This document shows, piece by piece, positions 23,257-29,040 of a stretch of DNA of 39,089 nucleotides (position 1 is its first letter; the number at the start of each line of letters is the position of its first letter). Source of the stretch: a virus; IMG/VR virus record IMGVR_UViG_3300020215_000884, positions 1-39,089 of that record; one strand, 5' to 3'. Made by a program: the position numbers and the translations under genes. Under the pieces are notes generated by a model. The model did not search any database. It worked only from the letters and a program-made list of their open reading frames with translations, and was not told where the DNA came from.

Positions 23257-23552
23257 GCCGCCTCCTCCGCCTTGGCCTTGCAGAACTTGGACCAGCACCT
23301 CACCGCTTCCTCGGTATGGACCAGGCGCTCGCATTGGGCGCACCAGACCTTATCCACAGCCGGGCTCTTGAGTTGTGCGACTATTTCTCCACGCCTTCGG
23401 GCCCACCTCTCCTCCCTCTCGCGGTCGTCCTTGTTGTAGCTGGCCTCGAGGATGGCGGCGCCGAGCTCTTCGTCGGTAAGACGAAGGCGGCTGGCCACCT
23501 CCCTGAGGGTGGCGCCGGCGTGGAACAGGCAGAGGAACTCCTCGCGGGTCAC
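23253..23552 (-). CDS. HTH plus zinc-ribbon-like small protein, 99 aa
   Basis: The GTG at 23552 overlaps the RusA stop (GTGA). Residues 1-40 form a helical region (VTREEFLCLFHAGATLREVA, SRLRLTDEELGAAIL) resembling a helix-turn-helix. A charged linker follows, then a Cys cluster (WCAQCERL and CWSKFCK, about 70-91) able to bind zinc. Such proteins are frequent next to Holliday-junction resolvase genes in phage and may be DNA-binding. The specific role is unknown. Confidence 0.6.
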   Translation of the reverse strand: MTREEFLCLFHAGATLREVASRLRLTDEELGAAILEASYNKDDREREERWARRRGEIVAQLKSPAVDKVWCAQCERLVHTEEAVRCWSKFCKAKAEEAA

Positions 23553-23896
23553 GGTGCCGTCTCGATTCCGATGACGACCTTCCCGCCTCCCTTGATGGGC
23601 TCGGCGAAATGGTAGGACGGAAAGAAGCGGCTGTCGTTGACGCCCAAAGCCTCCGCGATGCCGTCGAAATAGGGCTTCAAACGGTTGGCGAAGTTCACCC
23701 GGTCGCCGCGGCGGTCGGGCGGGTAGAAGACGACGATGACCTTGATGTCGCCATGGGGGGGGGCGGCCGCCTTCGCCGCGAGCGTGGCGTTCCTCGCCCA
23801 CAGGCGATGCTTGGCGACGATCTCGGCCCTGTCGCGCCAGTGGCCCTTGTTGTGCCCCGAGAGAGAGGCGGGCGGCCAGGGAAGCTCGATGGTCAT
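23549..23896 (-). CDS. rusA: RusA-like Holliday junction resolvase
   Basis: The 115-residue size and the motif PPDRRGDRVNFANRLKPYFD followed by GIAEALGVND match the RusA family, dimeric nucleases that resolve four-way junctions during phage recombination or before packaging. The acidic residues D65, D78 and D88 and K74 align with the active-site region. The position of the second Asp in the E. coli motif (D-L-D) is Val here, as in some phage members. The ATG overlaps the stop of a 14-codon ORF, and the stop overlaps the next GTG. Confidence 0.87.
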   Translation of the reverse strand: MTIELPWPPASLSGHNKGHWRDRAEIVAKHRLWARNATLAAKAAAPPHGDIKVIVVFYPPDRRGDRVNFANRLKPYFDGIAEALGVNDSRFFPSYHFAEPIKGGGKVVIGIETAP

Positions 23897-23937
23897 GCGC
23901 GCTGGACCTGGCGTTCGGAGGGGATGGGGGGATTCAT
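23893..23937 (-). CDS. 14-codon coupling ORF before rusA
   Basis: A tiny frame, MNPPIPSERQVQRA, begins with ATG overlapping the stop of the upstream zinc-ribbon gene (ATGA) and ends with TGA overlapping the rusA ATG (ATGA). It occupies exactly the gap between the two genes. A functional peptide is unlikely; it would let terminating ribosomes reinitiate and so couple rusA translation to the gene before it. Confidence 0.3.
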   Translation of the reverse strand: MNPPIPSERQVQRA

Positions 23938-24170
23938 GCGGCCAGCTTCCGGAGCCGTTGGCGATAGGCTACCAGCTTCTTCTCGACGTCTGGAACGCGC
24001 ATGAAATTGAGGACCATGGCGTTGATCTCGATGTCGCAGTCGGTGCAGACGCCGCGATATTGGTTGAAGTCGGCGCAGACCCGCCACTGCTGGGTGCTGG
24101 GCTTACCGCAGCGGGCACACGGGACGCGCTTTATGCCTTTGAGCGTGTATGGGATGTAACGAGGCCTCAC
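23934..24170 (-). CDS. Zinc-ribbon phage protein, 78 aa
   Basis: The Cys pairs PCARCGKPS (about residues 18-21) and CTDCDIE (about 42-45) make a clear four-Cys zinc ribbon, followed by a helical C-terminus (MVLNFMRVPDVEKKLVAYRQ). Its neighbours are rusA and an ASCH-domain gene, with ATGA overlaps at both ends. The family is common in tailed phages of alphaproteobacteria but without known function; nucleic-acid binding is a reasonable guess. Confidence 0.65.
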   Translation of the reverse strand: MRPRYIPYTLKGIKRVPCARCGKPSTQQWRVCADFNQYRGVCTDCDIEINAMVLNFMRVPDVEKKLVAYRQRLRKLAA

Positions 24171-24478
24171 GCCGCGATCTCCCCTTCGATCTGGCCGGAA
24201 TCAGTTCTGATCGCGAACACTTCCACGGGCTGCGGGCCGAAGAATTCATGCGTGATCGTGCGCTCGGAATATCCGGCCCATGGGAGCGTGAGGCGGGTAA
24301 CGCCTTCAACCCCGCCGCCCTTCGGATAGCCGCGCGTAAGCACCAGGCGCCGGTACTCACGCCCTACCAAGCGTTTGCGCCAAAACGGCGACCGGAGGCG
24401 GTATTCCTCAGGTTTCGCACCAGCGCGGATTTGGTCGAAATACCGGCCGGCAACGGGGATTGTGAGAGTGGTGCTCAC
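24167..24478 (-). CDS. ASCH-domain protein (left-operon paralogue)
   Basis: The 103-residue product has the small beta-barrel pattern of ASCH domains: a start TLTIPVAGRYFDQIRAGAK with EEYR nearby (the E-x-R part of the binding cleft), then RLVLTRGYPKGGGVEG and a terminal beta strand (PVEVFAIRTD). ASCH proteins bind RNA or modified nucleosides, and some hydrolyse N4-acetylcytidine. It is clearly related to the gene at 36779-37078 on the other strand, sharing YFDQI, KRLVGR-x-Y and VLTRGYPKGGGVEG. The GTG/ATG starts and stops of neighbours overlap. Confidence 0.8.
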   Translation of the reverse strand: MSTTLTIPVAGRYFDQIRAGAKPEEYRLRSPFWRKRLVGREYRRLVLTRGYPKGGGVEGVTRLTLPWAGYSERTITHEFFGPQPVEVFAIRTDSGQIEGEIAA

Positions 24479-24927
24479 GCCGCCCTCACCGTCAGCCGCC
24501 GAAGCAGCTCGTCCAGGGCTTCTCGCGCGGCCTCGAGGTCACGGCGCATCTGGCGAGCCTCTGCCGGCGAAACCTCGTCATCGTCCTCGAGCGCGACAGA
24601 CAGGGCCATGTTGGCGCGGCAGATGGCCGTCGCCTTGCAGCGGTCGTTGGTCTTGTTGCGGCGGGCGCCGGCGACCAGGGCGTCGACGCTTCCGGTAAAG
24701 CGGCCGTTCCATTCCTTGCGGGCGAACTGGAACGTTACCGCGTCCATGCAAGCCGTGCCGTCACAGTATTTCGCCGCCTGATCCTCGCTTTTCCCGAGAA
24801 TGCGACCGATGTCGGCGAAGGTGAGGCCGTCCTCCGCCTTGATCTGGGACAAGTCCTGAGCGATGGCCGCCCGGATCAAGGAAGCGGTTAGCGTCGGGCC
24901 TTTGCCGTGGATTATCGGTTTACTCAC
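24475..24927 (-). CDS. HTH protein, probable phage regulator, 150 aa
   Basis: Residues 12-60 contain a helix-turn-helix-like region (LTFADIGRILGKSEDQAAKY), where a second helix would contact DNA. A Cys-containing middle (CDGTACMDAVTF, KCKATAICR-like) and an acidic, then basic C-terminal coil (about 118-148, EARQMRRDLEAAREALDEL) follow. It resembles phage Cro/CII-type regulators but is longer. It lies downstream of the left early promoter with GTGA/GTGA junctions, so an early regulatory role is likely. The target is unknown. Confidence 0.6.
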   Translation of the reverse strand: MSKPIIHGKGPTLTASLIRAAIAQDLSQIKAEDGLTFADIGRILGKSEDQAAKYCDGTACMDAVTFQFARKEWNGRFTGSVDALVAGARRNKTNDRCKATAICRANMALSVALEDDDEVSPAEARQMRRDLEAAREALDELLRRLTVRAA

Positions 24928-25172
24928 CGCTTATTCTCCGCTTCATGGATCTGGGACGTAGGGAAGGAGCGACCGACCGGGACGAACGGAATGAAGCCGT
25001 CGACGGGATCGGGGATGAAAGACGGCGCCGGCCAGTGGCCATAGGAATTCTCGTGGGCTCGATCCTCGCGAGACTCCCGCCGCCAGTGGAGGAAGGCGCA
25101 GACGATACCGATTCCAAGCCCGATCAAGGCCAAAGAGATAAGGAGATATTGCCAGGGGGAGAGGGAGGACAT
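24924..25172 (-). CDS. Single-span membrane protein, 82 aa
   Basis: A transmembrane helix occupies about residues 9-28 (YLLISLALIGLGIGIVCAFL), followed by a basic stretch (HWRRESREDR) placing the C-terminal 50 residues in the cytoplasm. The tail is Pro-rich. The ATG lies directly after the preceding stop codon with GGGAGG nine bases upstream. Early-expressed small membrane proteins in phages often interfere with host functions or superinfection, but there is no specific evidence here. Confidence 0.6.
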   Translation of the reverse strand: MSSLSPWQYLLISLALIGLGIGIVCAFLHWRRESREDRAHENSYGHWPAPSFIPDPVDGFIPFVPVGRSFPTSQIHEAENKR

Positions 25173-25589
25173 TCAGGCGGCCTCCCGGATGCCATCGACG
25201 CGGGCCGCCCAGCGGCCGATGAAGGTGACGAGCTGGTCGAAGTTGCAATCCCGCCAGTTGCCGGTGACGCCGTCCTTGATTGCGCGAAACGAGTAGACCT
25301 CGGACGACTTATATTCGCAGCGAACGACGATTACGGTGATGTGGTCAGACAGGCGCGTCAGCGCCTCGAAAGCCCTGCGCTGGCCATCTTTCAGGTCGGC
25401 GGCGCGCTCTTTGAATTCGGTAATCAGGAAGTGGCCGTTGAGCTCAACGAATCCGTCCAGATCGGTCATCGCGATTCCGCGCGGGAAGCACTGAGCGAAA
25501 ACTTCGATGTCGAAGTGCCGGTGATAGTTGAAACAGCCGCTCACCAAGCAATTCCAGGCTATCGGATTGTAGCCGCGGGGAGGTGTCAT
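25173..25589 (-). CDS. Putative PD-(D/E)XK nuclease-like protein, 138 aa
   Basis: The segment MTDLDGFVELNGHFLITEFK (about residues 41-60) has the order D-x-D-G...E-F-K expected of a PD-(D/E)XK active site, where the Asp, Glu and Lys lie on consecutive strands. A helix with DGQRRAFEALTRL and an alternating strand (HITVIVVRCEYK) follow. It could be a Holliday-junction- or Vsr-type nuclease, or an inactive relative. The ATG overlaps the stop of the ParB-methyltransferase gene. Neighbouring recombination genes make a nuclease plausible. Confidence 0.58.
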   Translation of the reverse strand: MTPPRGYNPIAWNCLVSGCFNYHRHFDIEVFAQCFPRGIAMTDLDGFVELNGHFLITEFKERAADLKDGQRRAFEALTRLSDHITVIVVRCEYKSSEVYSFRAIKDGVTGNWRDCNFDQLVTFIGRWAARVDGIREAA

Positions 25590-26734
25590 TGACGTACCTC
25601 CACGACGAAACCGGCATCGGCAAAGTGGGCAGTGAACGTCTGGAGCCGAGAGCCAAAATAGAAGAAAGCCTGCCCTTGAGTCGGCGCGGCCACCCTGCCG
25701 TCAGGCGAGGTGAATTTGATCCTGCCGCGTGTGAAGCAGATCGCCGTCGCCGCTTTGGCGAGCTTCTGGAACCACGCGGTATCCGTGTAATTGTGGGTGA
25801 GCATGATCGCCTCGGAAACGCGACCCGCGCCGCGCTCGGCAATCATTTTATCCGCGAAGTCGCCGATGGCCGGTTGGGCGTAAGGCGGGTTGAGCCACAC
25901 CTTTCCGCACCACTCCTGCGCCAAGCCATTGTCGGCTTCAGTGAAGAAGGTCTTCGCCTTGACGATGCGCTGCGCTTCCGGGTGGCTAGCCGGGTCGACC
26001 TGGATGGTGCCGAGCACCTTGCGCGCCAGCTCGATATACTCTGGCGGCGTGAACCATTCGTTGTTGCCGGTGAAGCTGGTGCGGTTGACGATCTTCTGCT
26101 CGACGGCTTCGGCCTGTTCCTCTTGCGGAAGGCGCGCAATCTCGGCAGCCGCGGAAACCGTTATCTCATCACGCTCGACGGCCTGAACCAATTCAGGAAC
26201 ACCATCTCGTTCTACCTTCCGGGCGCGCTGAATGCTGTCGACGCTCACATTCAAGAGCGCCGCGGCTTCAGCCTGCGTCGGGACATTTGCCGCAATTGCG
26301 GTATTTTCCGGGCGCCCCTTTGGGAGTCTCGCTATGCGCGTCCCGACCATCGCCCGCTGACTTTCCGACAAATGACGTCGGGCGAGGTTCTTGGCGATGA
26401 CGAAATCAAGGGGCTTGGAGCCTTCGTACTCGACGCGCGGATATTCAATTCCGAGATCGCGCGCCGCCATGTAGCGGTTGCGGCCGTCCAGAATCGTGTC
26501 GCCAATGAAGACGATGGGCTCGAGAACGCCGTTCTTCGCGATGTCGGCTTTCAGCTCCTCGAATGCGGCACCTTCGAGCCACGGGAACAGCTCGGCATAT
26601 TCGTGAAACTTTACGCCGACCGCGGGGACGCGCTCCATGCGCAAGGGATGAGCGGCTTCGACCGAGACCGCTTGCGGGCTCGGGTCCGGAGGACCGCCAG
26701 CCCGGTCCCCGAAGGGGATGCGCCCGGCCTCCAT
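25586..26734 (-). CDS. ParB-like domain fused to Dam-type DNA adenine methyltransferase
   Basis: This is a 382-residue fusion. Residues 1-33 are encoded by repeat copy R4. A ParB/Srx-type nucleotide-binding domain follows (about 36-125) with the signature ILDGRNRYMAA at about 81-91, then an HTH-like region (about 150-205, TQAEAAALLNVSVDSIQRAR). The C-terminal part (about 222-382) is a phage Dam-family adenine methyltransferase with NEWFTPPEY (225-233), VDPASHPEAQ and the catalytic LNPPY (281-285). ParB domains in such fusions may guide DNA binding. It probably methylates phage DNA. Start at 26734 has a purine-rich AGGGGAGGGGG upstream; an ATG at 26638 would exclude the repeat. Confidence 0.85.
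   Translation of the reverse strand: MEAGRIPFGDRAGGPPDPSPQAVSVEAAHPLRMERVPAVGVKFHEYAELFPWLEGAAFEELKADIAKNGVLEPIVFIGDTILDGRNRYMAARDLGIEYPRVEYEGSKPLDFVIAKNLARRHLSESQRAMVGTRIARLPKGRPENTAIAANVPTQAEAAALLNVSVDSIQRARKVERDGVPELVQAVERDEITVSAAAEIARLPQEEQAEAVEQKIVNRTSFTGNNEWFTPPEYIELARKVLGTIQVDPASHPEAQRIVKAKTFFTEADNGLAQEWCGKVWLNPPYAQPAIGDFADKMIAERGAGRVSEAIMLTHNYTDTAWFQKLAKAATAICFTRGRIKFTSPDGRVAAPTQGQAFFYFGSRLQTFTAHFADAGFVVEVRQ
26641..26730 (-). repeat. Dispersed palindromic element, copy R4
   Basis: Minus-strand orientation: GGGCGC start, hairpin CCCC-TTCG-GGGG, hairpin GGTCC-TCC-GGACC, CCGAG...CTCGG arm with inner CCGC-AA-GCGG, and a GCGC end. Stem sequences differ from other copies but keep pairing. 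It supplies residues 2-31 or so of the ParB-methyltransferase fusion in the same frame as R1, R3 and R6. Confidence 0.7.
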
Positions 26735-26737
26735 GGC

Positions 26738-27103
26738 CTACCCCCTCCCCTTCTTAAGGAGGGCTCTACGATCCTCGTTGGAGAGGTAGAGGGACGGCTT
26801 CTCGGAAAGCCAGTTGATCCGAGTGCGCCCATAGACAGGAATATCGATAACGTCGGATCGGCAGATGCGCCGGGGCGGAGGCGGGGCGATCGGCGGGGCC
26901 TCGTCGACAAGAACCTCAATGGCGCGGGCCCTGTTGCGGAGGCGGCGGATGAAGCCGCGTTCCTCCAAGGCCTCGAGCAACCGAAAGACACCGCTCCGGC
27001 TGCCAAGCCCCAGCGCCTTCCGCATCTCCTCGAAGCTCGGGCACAACTCCCTCGTCTGGATATAGACCAGCAGCTCGCGCATGCGGGGGGTGAGGCCGAT
27101 CAT
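26738..27103 (-). CDS. LexA-like winged-helix DNA-binding protein without protease domain
   Basis: Residues 1-65 (from [20 protein letters not shown]) match the LexA N-terminal domain: [20 protein letters not shown] is the recognition region, [19 protein letters not shown] the wing. The remaining residues are Pro-rich ([10 protein letters not shown]) with a short end, and the S24 peptidase domain of LexA is absent, so it cannot self-cleave. The ATG at 27103 overlaps the preceding frame's stop (ATGA) and has GAGGG upstream; an in-frame TTG earlier is weaker. It is probably a phage transcription regulator in the left operon. Confidence 0.75.
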   Translation of the reverse strand: MIGLTPRMRELLVYIQTRELCPSFEEMRKALGLGSRSGVFRLLEALEERGFIRRLRNRARAIEVLVDEAPPIAPPPPRRICRSDVIDIPVYGRTRINWLSEKPSLYLSNEDRRALLKKGRG

Positions 27104-27438
27104 GCCGCCCTCGTAGAAATACGTGCGGCGCGGCTGATCCAAGTTAGTGGCGTTCTCAGTGAGTTACGGGCAAAGGTGGACGTTCTGCCTGAGGGGTTGG
27201 GCGATTCTCCGTGGTATGGAGATACGCCTTGGAAACGAATGTTGTTGTCCACCTCGACGGGCCGCCGGCCGTTCAAATTCGCAAGGGCGTGGCCCGCGTT
27301 GTCGATCACACCGGAGGCATCCGGATTGAGCGGGCGATGGCCGTTTCCGATCTGGAGGAATATGTCGCGCGCGGAAAACGGGCGCTGGAGCGCTTTGCCC
27401 GCGGCGAGGGGGACGTTGTTGAGGACTGAGACGCTCAC
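27100..27438 (-). CDS. Unidentified protein, 112 aa (strand uncertain)
   Basis: The minus-strand frame joins both neighbours by exact overlaps: GTG with the Cro-like gene's stop (GTGA) and stop with the LexA-like ATG (ATGA). That strongly suggests a real coupled gene. Its third codon positions are mostly G or C. However, the product ([18 protein letters not shown]... ending [11 protein letters not shown]) is low in charge and unfamiliar, and a plus-strand frame at 27211-27429 encodes a more protein-like sequence ([27 protein letters not shown]). I prefer the minus strand because of context, at moderate confidence. Confidence 0.45.
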   Translation of the reverse strand: MSVSVLNNVPLAAGKALQRPFSARDIFLQIGNGHRPLNPDASGVIDNAGHALANLNGRRPVEVDNNIRFQGVSPYHGESPNPSGRTSTFARNSLRTPLTWISRAARISTRAA

Positions 27439-27629
27439 GCCGCAGCCTTCTCCGGCTGGTACTCGGCCATGAAGCGGCGAACACGGTCCTCTGTCTCCGG
27501 CCAAAGACGACGGCCGGTGCGAAGTTGGCGGACGAATTTCCAGTCGTTGACCGCCAACCGACCGAACGTGCTGTCCGGCATTCCGTGCTGGGCGGTGAAC
27601 GCTTGAATGTCAGCGAGTAGCGTCTGCAT
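27435..27629 (-). CDS. Cro-like transcriptional regulator, first gene of the left operon
   Basis: The 64 residues from the ATG at 27629 (MQTLLADIQAFTAQHGM, STFGRLAVNDWKFVRQL, PETEDRVRRFMAEY) resemble small phage HTH regulators found opposite CI-type repressors. It is the first gene after the left promoter, whose TATACT -10 box lies 11-16 bases before the ATG. The mRNA would therefore begin 3-5 bases before the start, almost leaderless, and no ribosome binding site is present. An operator with GCGGGA-N4-TCCCGT overlaps the promoter. A Cro role (turning off the repressor gene) is inferred from position and size. Confidence 0.65.
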   Translation of the reverse strand: MQTLLADIQAFTAQHGMPDSTFGRLAVNDWKFVRQLRTGRRLWPETEDRVRRFMAEYQPEKAAA

Positions 27630-27639
27630 GGGGGCGGAT

Positions 27640-27668
27640 AGTATACGGGACGTGTCCCGCACGCAAGC
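27640..27668 (-). promoter_or_regulatory. Left early promoter with operator O1
   Basis: The -10 box is TATACT at 27645-27640. A weak -35 (GCTTGC or CTTGCG) lies at about 27668-27662. The spacer is filled by the operator GCGGGA-CACG-TCCCGT (27660-27645 on this strand), so a bound repressor would block the promoter. Predicted start of transcription is about 27633, next to the Cro-like ATG at 27629. Confidence 0.6.
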
Positions 27669-27675
27669 GCCTTAT

Positions 27676-27691
27676 GCGGGAACCTTCCCTA
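27676..27691. promoter_or_regulatory. Operator O2 in the switch region
   Basis: GCGGGA-ACCT-TCCCTA has one perfect half-site and one with two changes relative to GCGGGA-N4-TCCCGC. Its centre lies 31 bp from O1 and 20 bp from O3, between the divergent promoters, as expected for a weaker middle site in a lambda-like switch. Confidence 0.5.
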
Positions 27692-27693
27692 AA

Positions 27694-27722
27694 TTGCGGG
27701 AAATACCCCGACGTCCGATAAT
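27694..27722 (+). promoter_or_regulatory. Repressor maintenance promoter with operator O3, leaderless transcript
   Basis: TTGCGG (27694-27699) and GATAAT (27717-27722) are 17 bp apart. The predicted transcript start falls at about 27729-27730, on the ATG of the repressor gene, so the mRNA would be leaderless as for lambda cI from PRM. Operator O3 (GCGGGA-AATA-CCCCGA, 27696-27711) fills the spacer and would let the repressor or Cro-like protein shut it off. Confidence 0.62.
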
Positions 27723-27729
27723 GGCTCGC

Positions 27730-28467
27730 ATGCCCGCCAGCGACGTAATCGACTATCCGAGACTCCGGCGATTGGTGCGCGATCGCGTCGGCGGGGTCGG
27801 TCAGCCATCGCCAAGAAAGGCGTCCTTAGCGGCGACACGCGGCAAGAACGAGGACATGGTCCGCAACCTGCTTGATGGAACAGATTCCTCCGTGGACGCT
27901 GTGTTTGGCCTTTGCGACTTTCTGAAAATCCCGCTGCCCCAAGTGATCAAAGCGATAGCCGGGGAGCGCGTCCCGGCAAGGACGTGGCTAACGGTGACGG
28001 GCTACGTCCAGGCGGGATCGTGGCGAGAGCCCGTAGACGACAATCCAGACGAGATGTTCCAAGTTGAGGTGGAGGAATTGCCCATCTATGATGGACAACA
28101 CGGGCTATTAGTCCGCGGTCATTCGATGAATAAAATATTTCCTCCAGCCACCGTGCTGCGGTGCGTGGATCTGATCCTAGCCGGCACAGATATCGAAATT
28201 GAGCTTGGCGACTATGTGATTGCCGAGCGAAAGAGGGCTGGCCTTCGAGAGCTCACATGCAAGCGCCTTCAACGAGCGGCAGACGGCTCATGGGAGTTGG
28301 CATCAGAATCGACGCTTCCAGAATTTAGGGACCCCATTCCAGTGGGGCTGCCAAGTGAGGGCTATGACGACATGGGCGAAGATGAAACGCGCGTCCGCGC
28401 CATAGTCATTGATGCCTATCTACCGCTTCCCCGCCGACCGCGGCGGCCCCTGCCAGATGAAGGCTAA
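27730..28467 (+). CDS. cI: CI/LexA-type repressor with S24 self-cleaving domain
   Basis: The 245-residue lysogeny regulator has an N-terminal HTH domain (about 5-75; DMVRNLLDGTDSSVDAVFGL). The S24 peptidase domain has the usual VTGYVQAGSW start, with A95-G96 as likely RecA-stimulated cleavage site, catalytic S132 in RGHSMNK and K178 in LTCKRL. It should repress both early promoters through the GCGGGA-N4-TCCCGC operators and be inactivated in the SOS response. I chose the ATG at 27730 because the promoter's transcript would start there; an ATG at 27721 lies inside the -10 box. The downstream lipoprotein gene overlaps its end. Confidence 0.92.
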   Translation: MPASDVIDYPRLRRLVRDRVGGVGQPSPRKASLAATRGKNEDMVRNLLDGTDSSVDAVFGLCDFLKIPLPQVIKAIAGERVPARTWLTVTGYVQAGSWREPVDDNPDEMFQVEVEELPIYDGQHGLLVRGHSMNKIFPPATVLRCVDLILAGTDIEIELGDYVIAERKRAGLRELTCKRLQRAADGSWELASESTLPEFRDPIPVGLPSEGYDDMGEDETRVRAIVIDAYLPLPRRPRRPLPDEG

Positions 28468-28738
28468 GCTCCTCACTCTTCTCGTTCTGCTGACCGGATG
28501 CGAGCGGTCGGTCTATGATGACTGGACTAGCGCAAGGACGGCAGAAACGGCCGATATAGCGGATGTTAACGCGAGGAACGCGCTCGCCCAAGTTTCTAGT
28601 CTTAAGGCCAAGGTTGTGGAGCTCGAGCAACAGAATGAAGCGCTCCGACGCGAGGTCCAGGACCTAGAGCGGCGTAACGAACTGATTATGGAAAGCCTCT
28701 CCTCTTTTCAGCGGACCTATAACAGCCACACGCACTAA
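28457..28738 (+). CDS. Coiled-coil lipoprotein co-expressed with the repressor
   Basis: MKAKLLTLLVLLTGC is a lipoprotein signal with the lipidated Cys at residue 15 (next residue Glu, so outer-membrane retention is expected). The mature 78 residues include a strong leucine-zipper helix (about 47-80; LKAKVVELEQQNEALRREV, QDLERRNELIMESL). The start lies inside the end of the repressor gene (11-base overlap), so it should be made in the lysogen from the maintenance promoter. A surface lipoprotein made by the prophage is a good candidate for superinfection exclusion. It ends just before a terminator. Confidence 0.72.
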   Translation: MKAKLLTLLVLLTGCERSVYDDWTSARTAETADIADVNARNALAQVSSLKAKVVELEQQNEALRREVQDLERRNELIMESLSSFQRTYNSHTH

Positions 28739-28739
28739 G

Positions 28740-28761
28740 GCGGGACGCTCCCCGCATTTTT
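28740..28761 (+). terminator. Intrinsic terminator of the repressor operon, overlapping operator-like site O4
   Basis: GCGGG-ACGCTC-CCCGC (28740-28755) forms a five-base G/C stem followed by A and TTTTT, a classic Rho-independent terminator one base after the lipoprotein stop codon. The same bases read GCGGGA-CGCT-CCCCGC, one change from the operator consensus, so the site may also bind the repressor next to O5. Confidence 0.7.
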
Positions 28762-28764
28762 CTG

Positions 28765-28793
28765 TTGACGCGGGAAGCATCCCGCACTAGTAC
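28765..28793 (+). promoter_or_regulatory. Right early promoter with operator O5
   Basis: TTGACG (28765-28770) and TAGTAC (28788-28793) are 17 bp apart. The spacer holds the perfect palindrome GCGGGA-AGCA-TCCCGC (28770-28785), the best operator in the set. Transcription would begin at about 28800 and run into the right-hand operon; the first gene starts at 28822. The -10 box is poor, so an activator or another start is possible. Confidence 0.62.
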
Positions 28794-28821
28794 GGCTCCC
28801 AATCACACAGGGAGCTGACCA

Positions 28822-29013
28822 GTGCCAACCACCTACGCGATCGCGTCCGACTATTCCGAGGTCCTCCCAACTGAGGACGGCTTCGGCAAGTTCGCCACGG
28901 AGCTTGAGGCGGTCGAATACTGGATTGACCTGCTGGAAACCCAGCGCGCGGTTACGGCCGAGCACCTTGCGCGCGCCAAGCGCCGTCGGCGCGCTCTGAA
29001 GCAAGCCACCTGA
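28822..29013 (+). CDS. First gene of the right operon, hypothetical, 63 aa
   Basis: The GTG follows AGGGAG by about seven bases; nearly the same leader (CACACAGGGAGC-GACC) stands before the next gene, an unusual repetition of a ribosome binding region. The protein has a short acidic N-terminus and a basic helical end (ERLARAKRRRRALKQ-like). No known domain. As the first product from the repressed right promoter it could be an early regulator or anti-host protein. Confidence 0.6.
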   Translation: MPTTYAIASDYSEVLPTEDGFGKFATELEAVEYWIDLLETQRAVTAEHLARAKRRRRALKQAT

Positions 29014-29040
29014 TCACTCATCACACAGGGAGCCGACCGA

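Noticed and set aside
25583-27472. A 629-codon plus-strand frame across the ParB-methyltransferase and LexA-like genes
   Set aside because: The minus strand has well-defined domains here; the plus product is not protein-like. Its length is due to few stop codons in GC-rich antisense frames.
28735-29004. Minus-strand frame across the right promoter
   Set aside because: It would cover the terminator, operators and the 28822 gene in antisense; no start signal.
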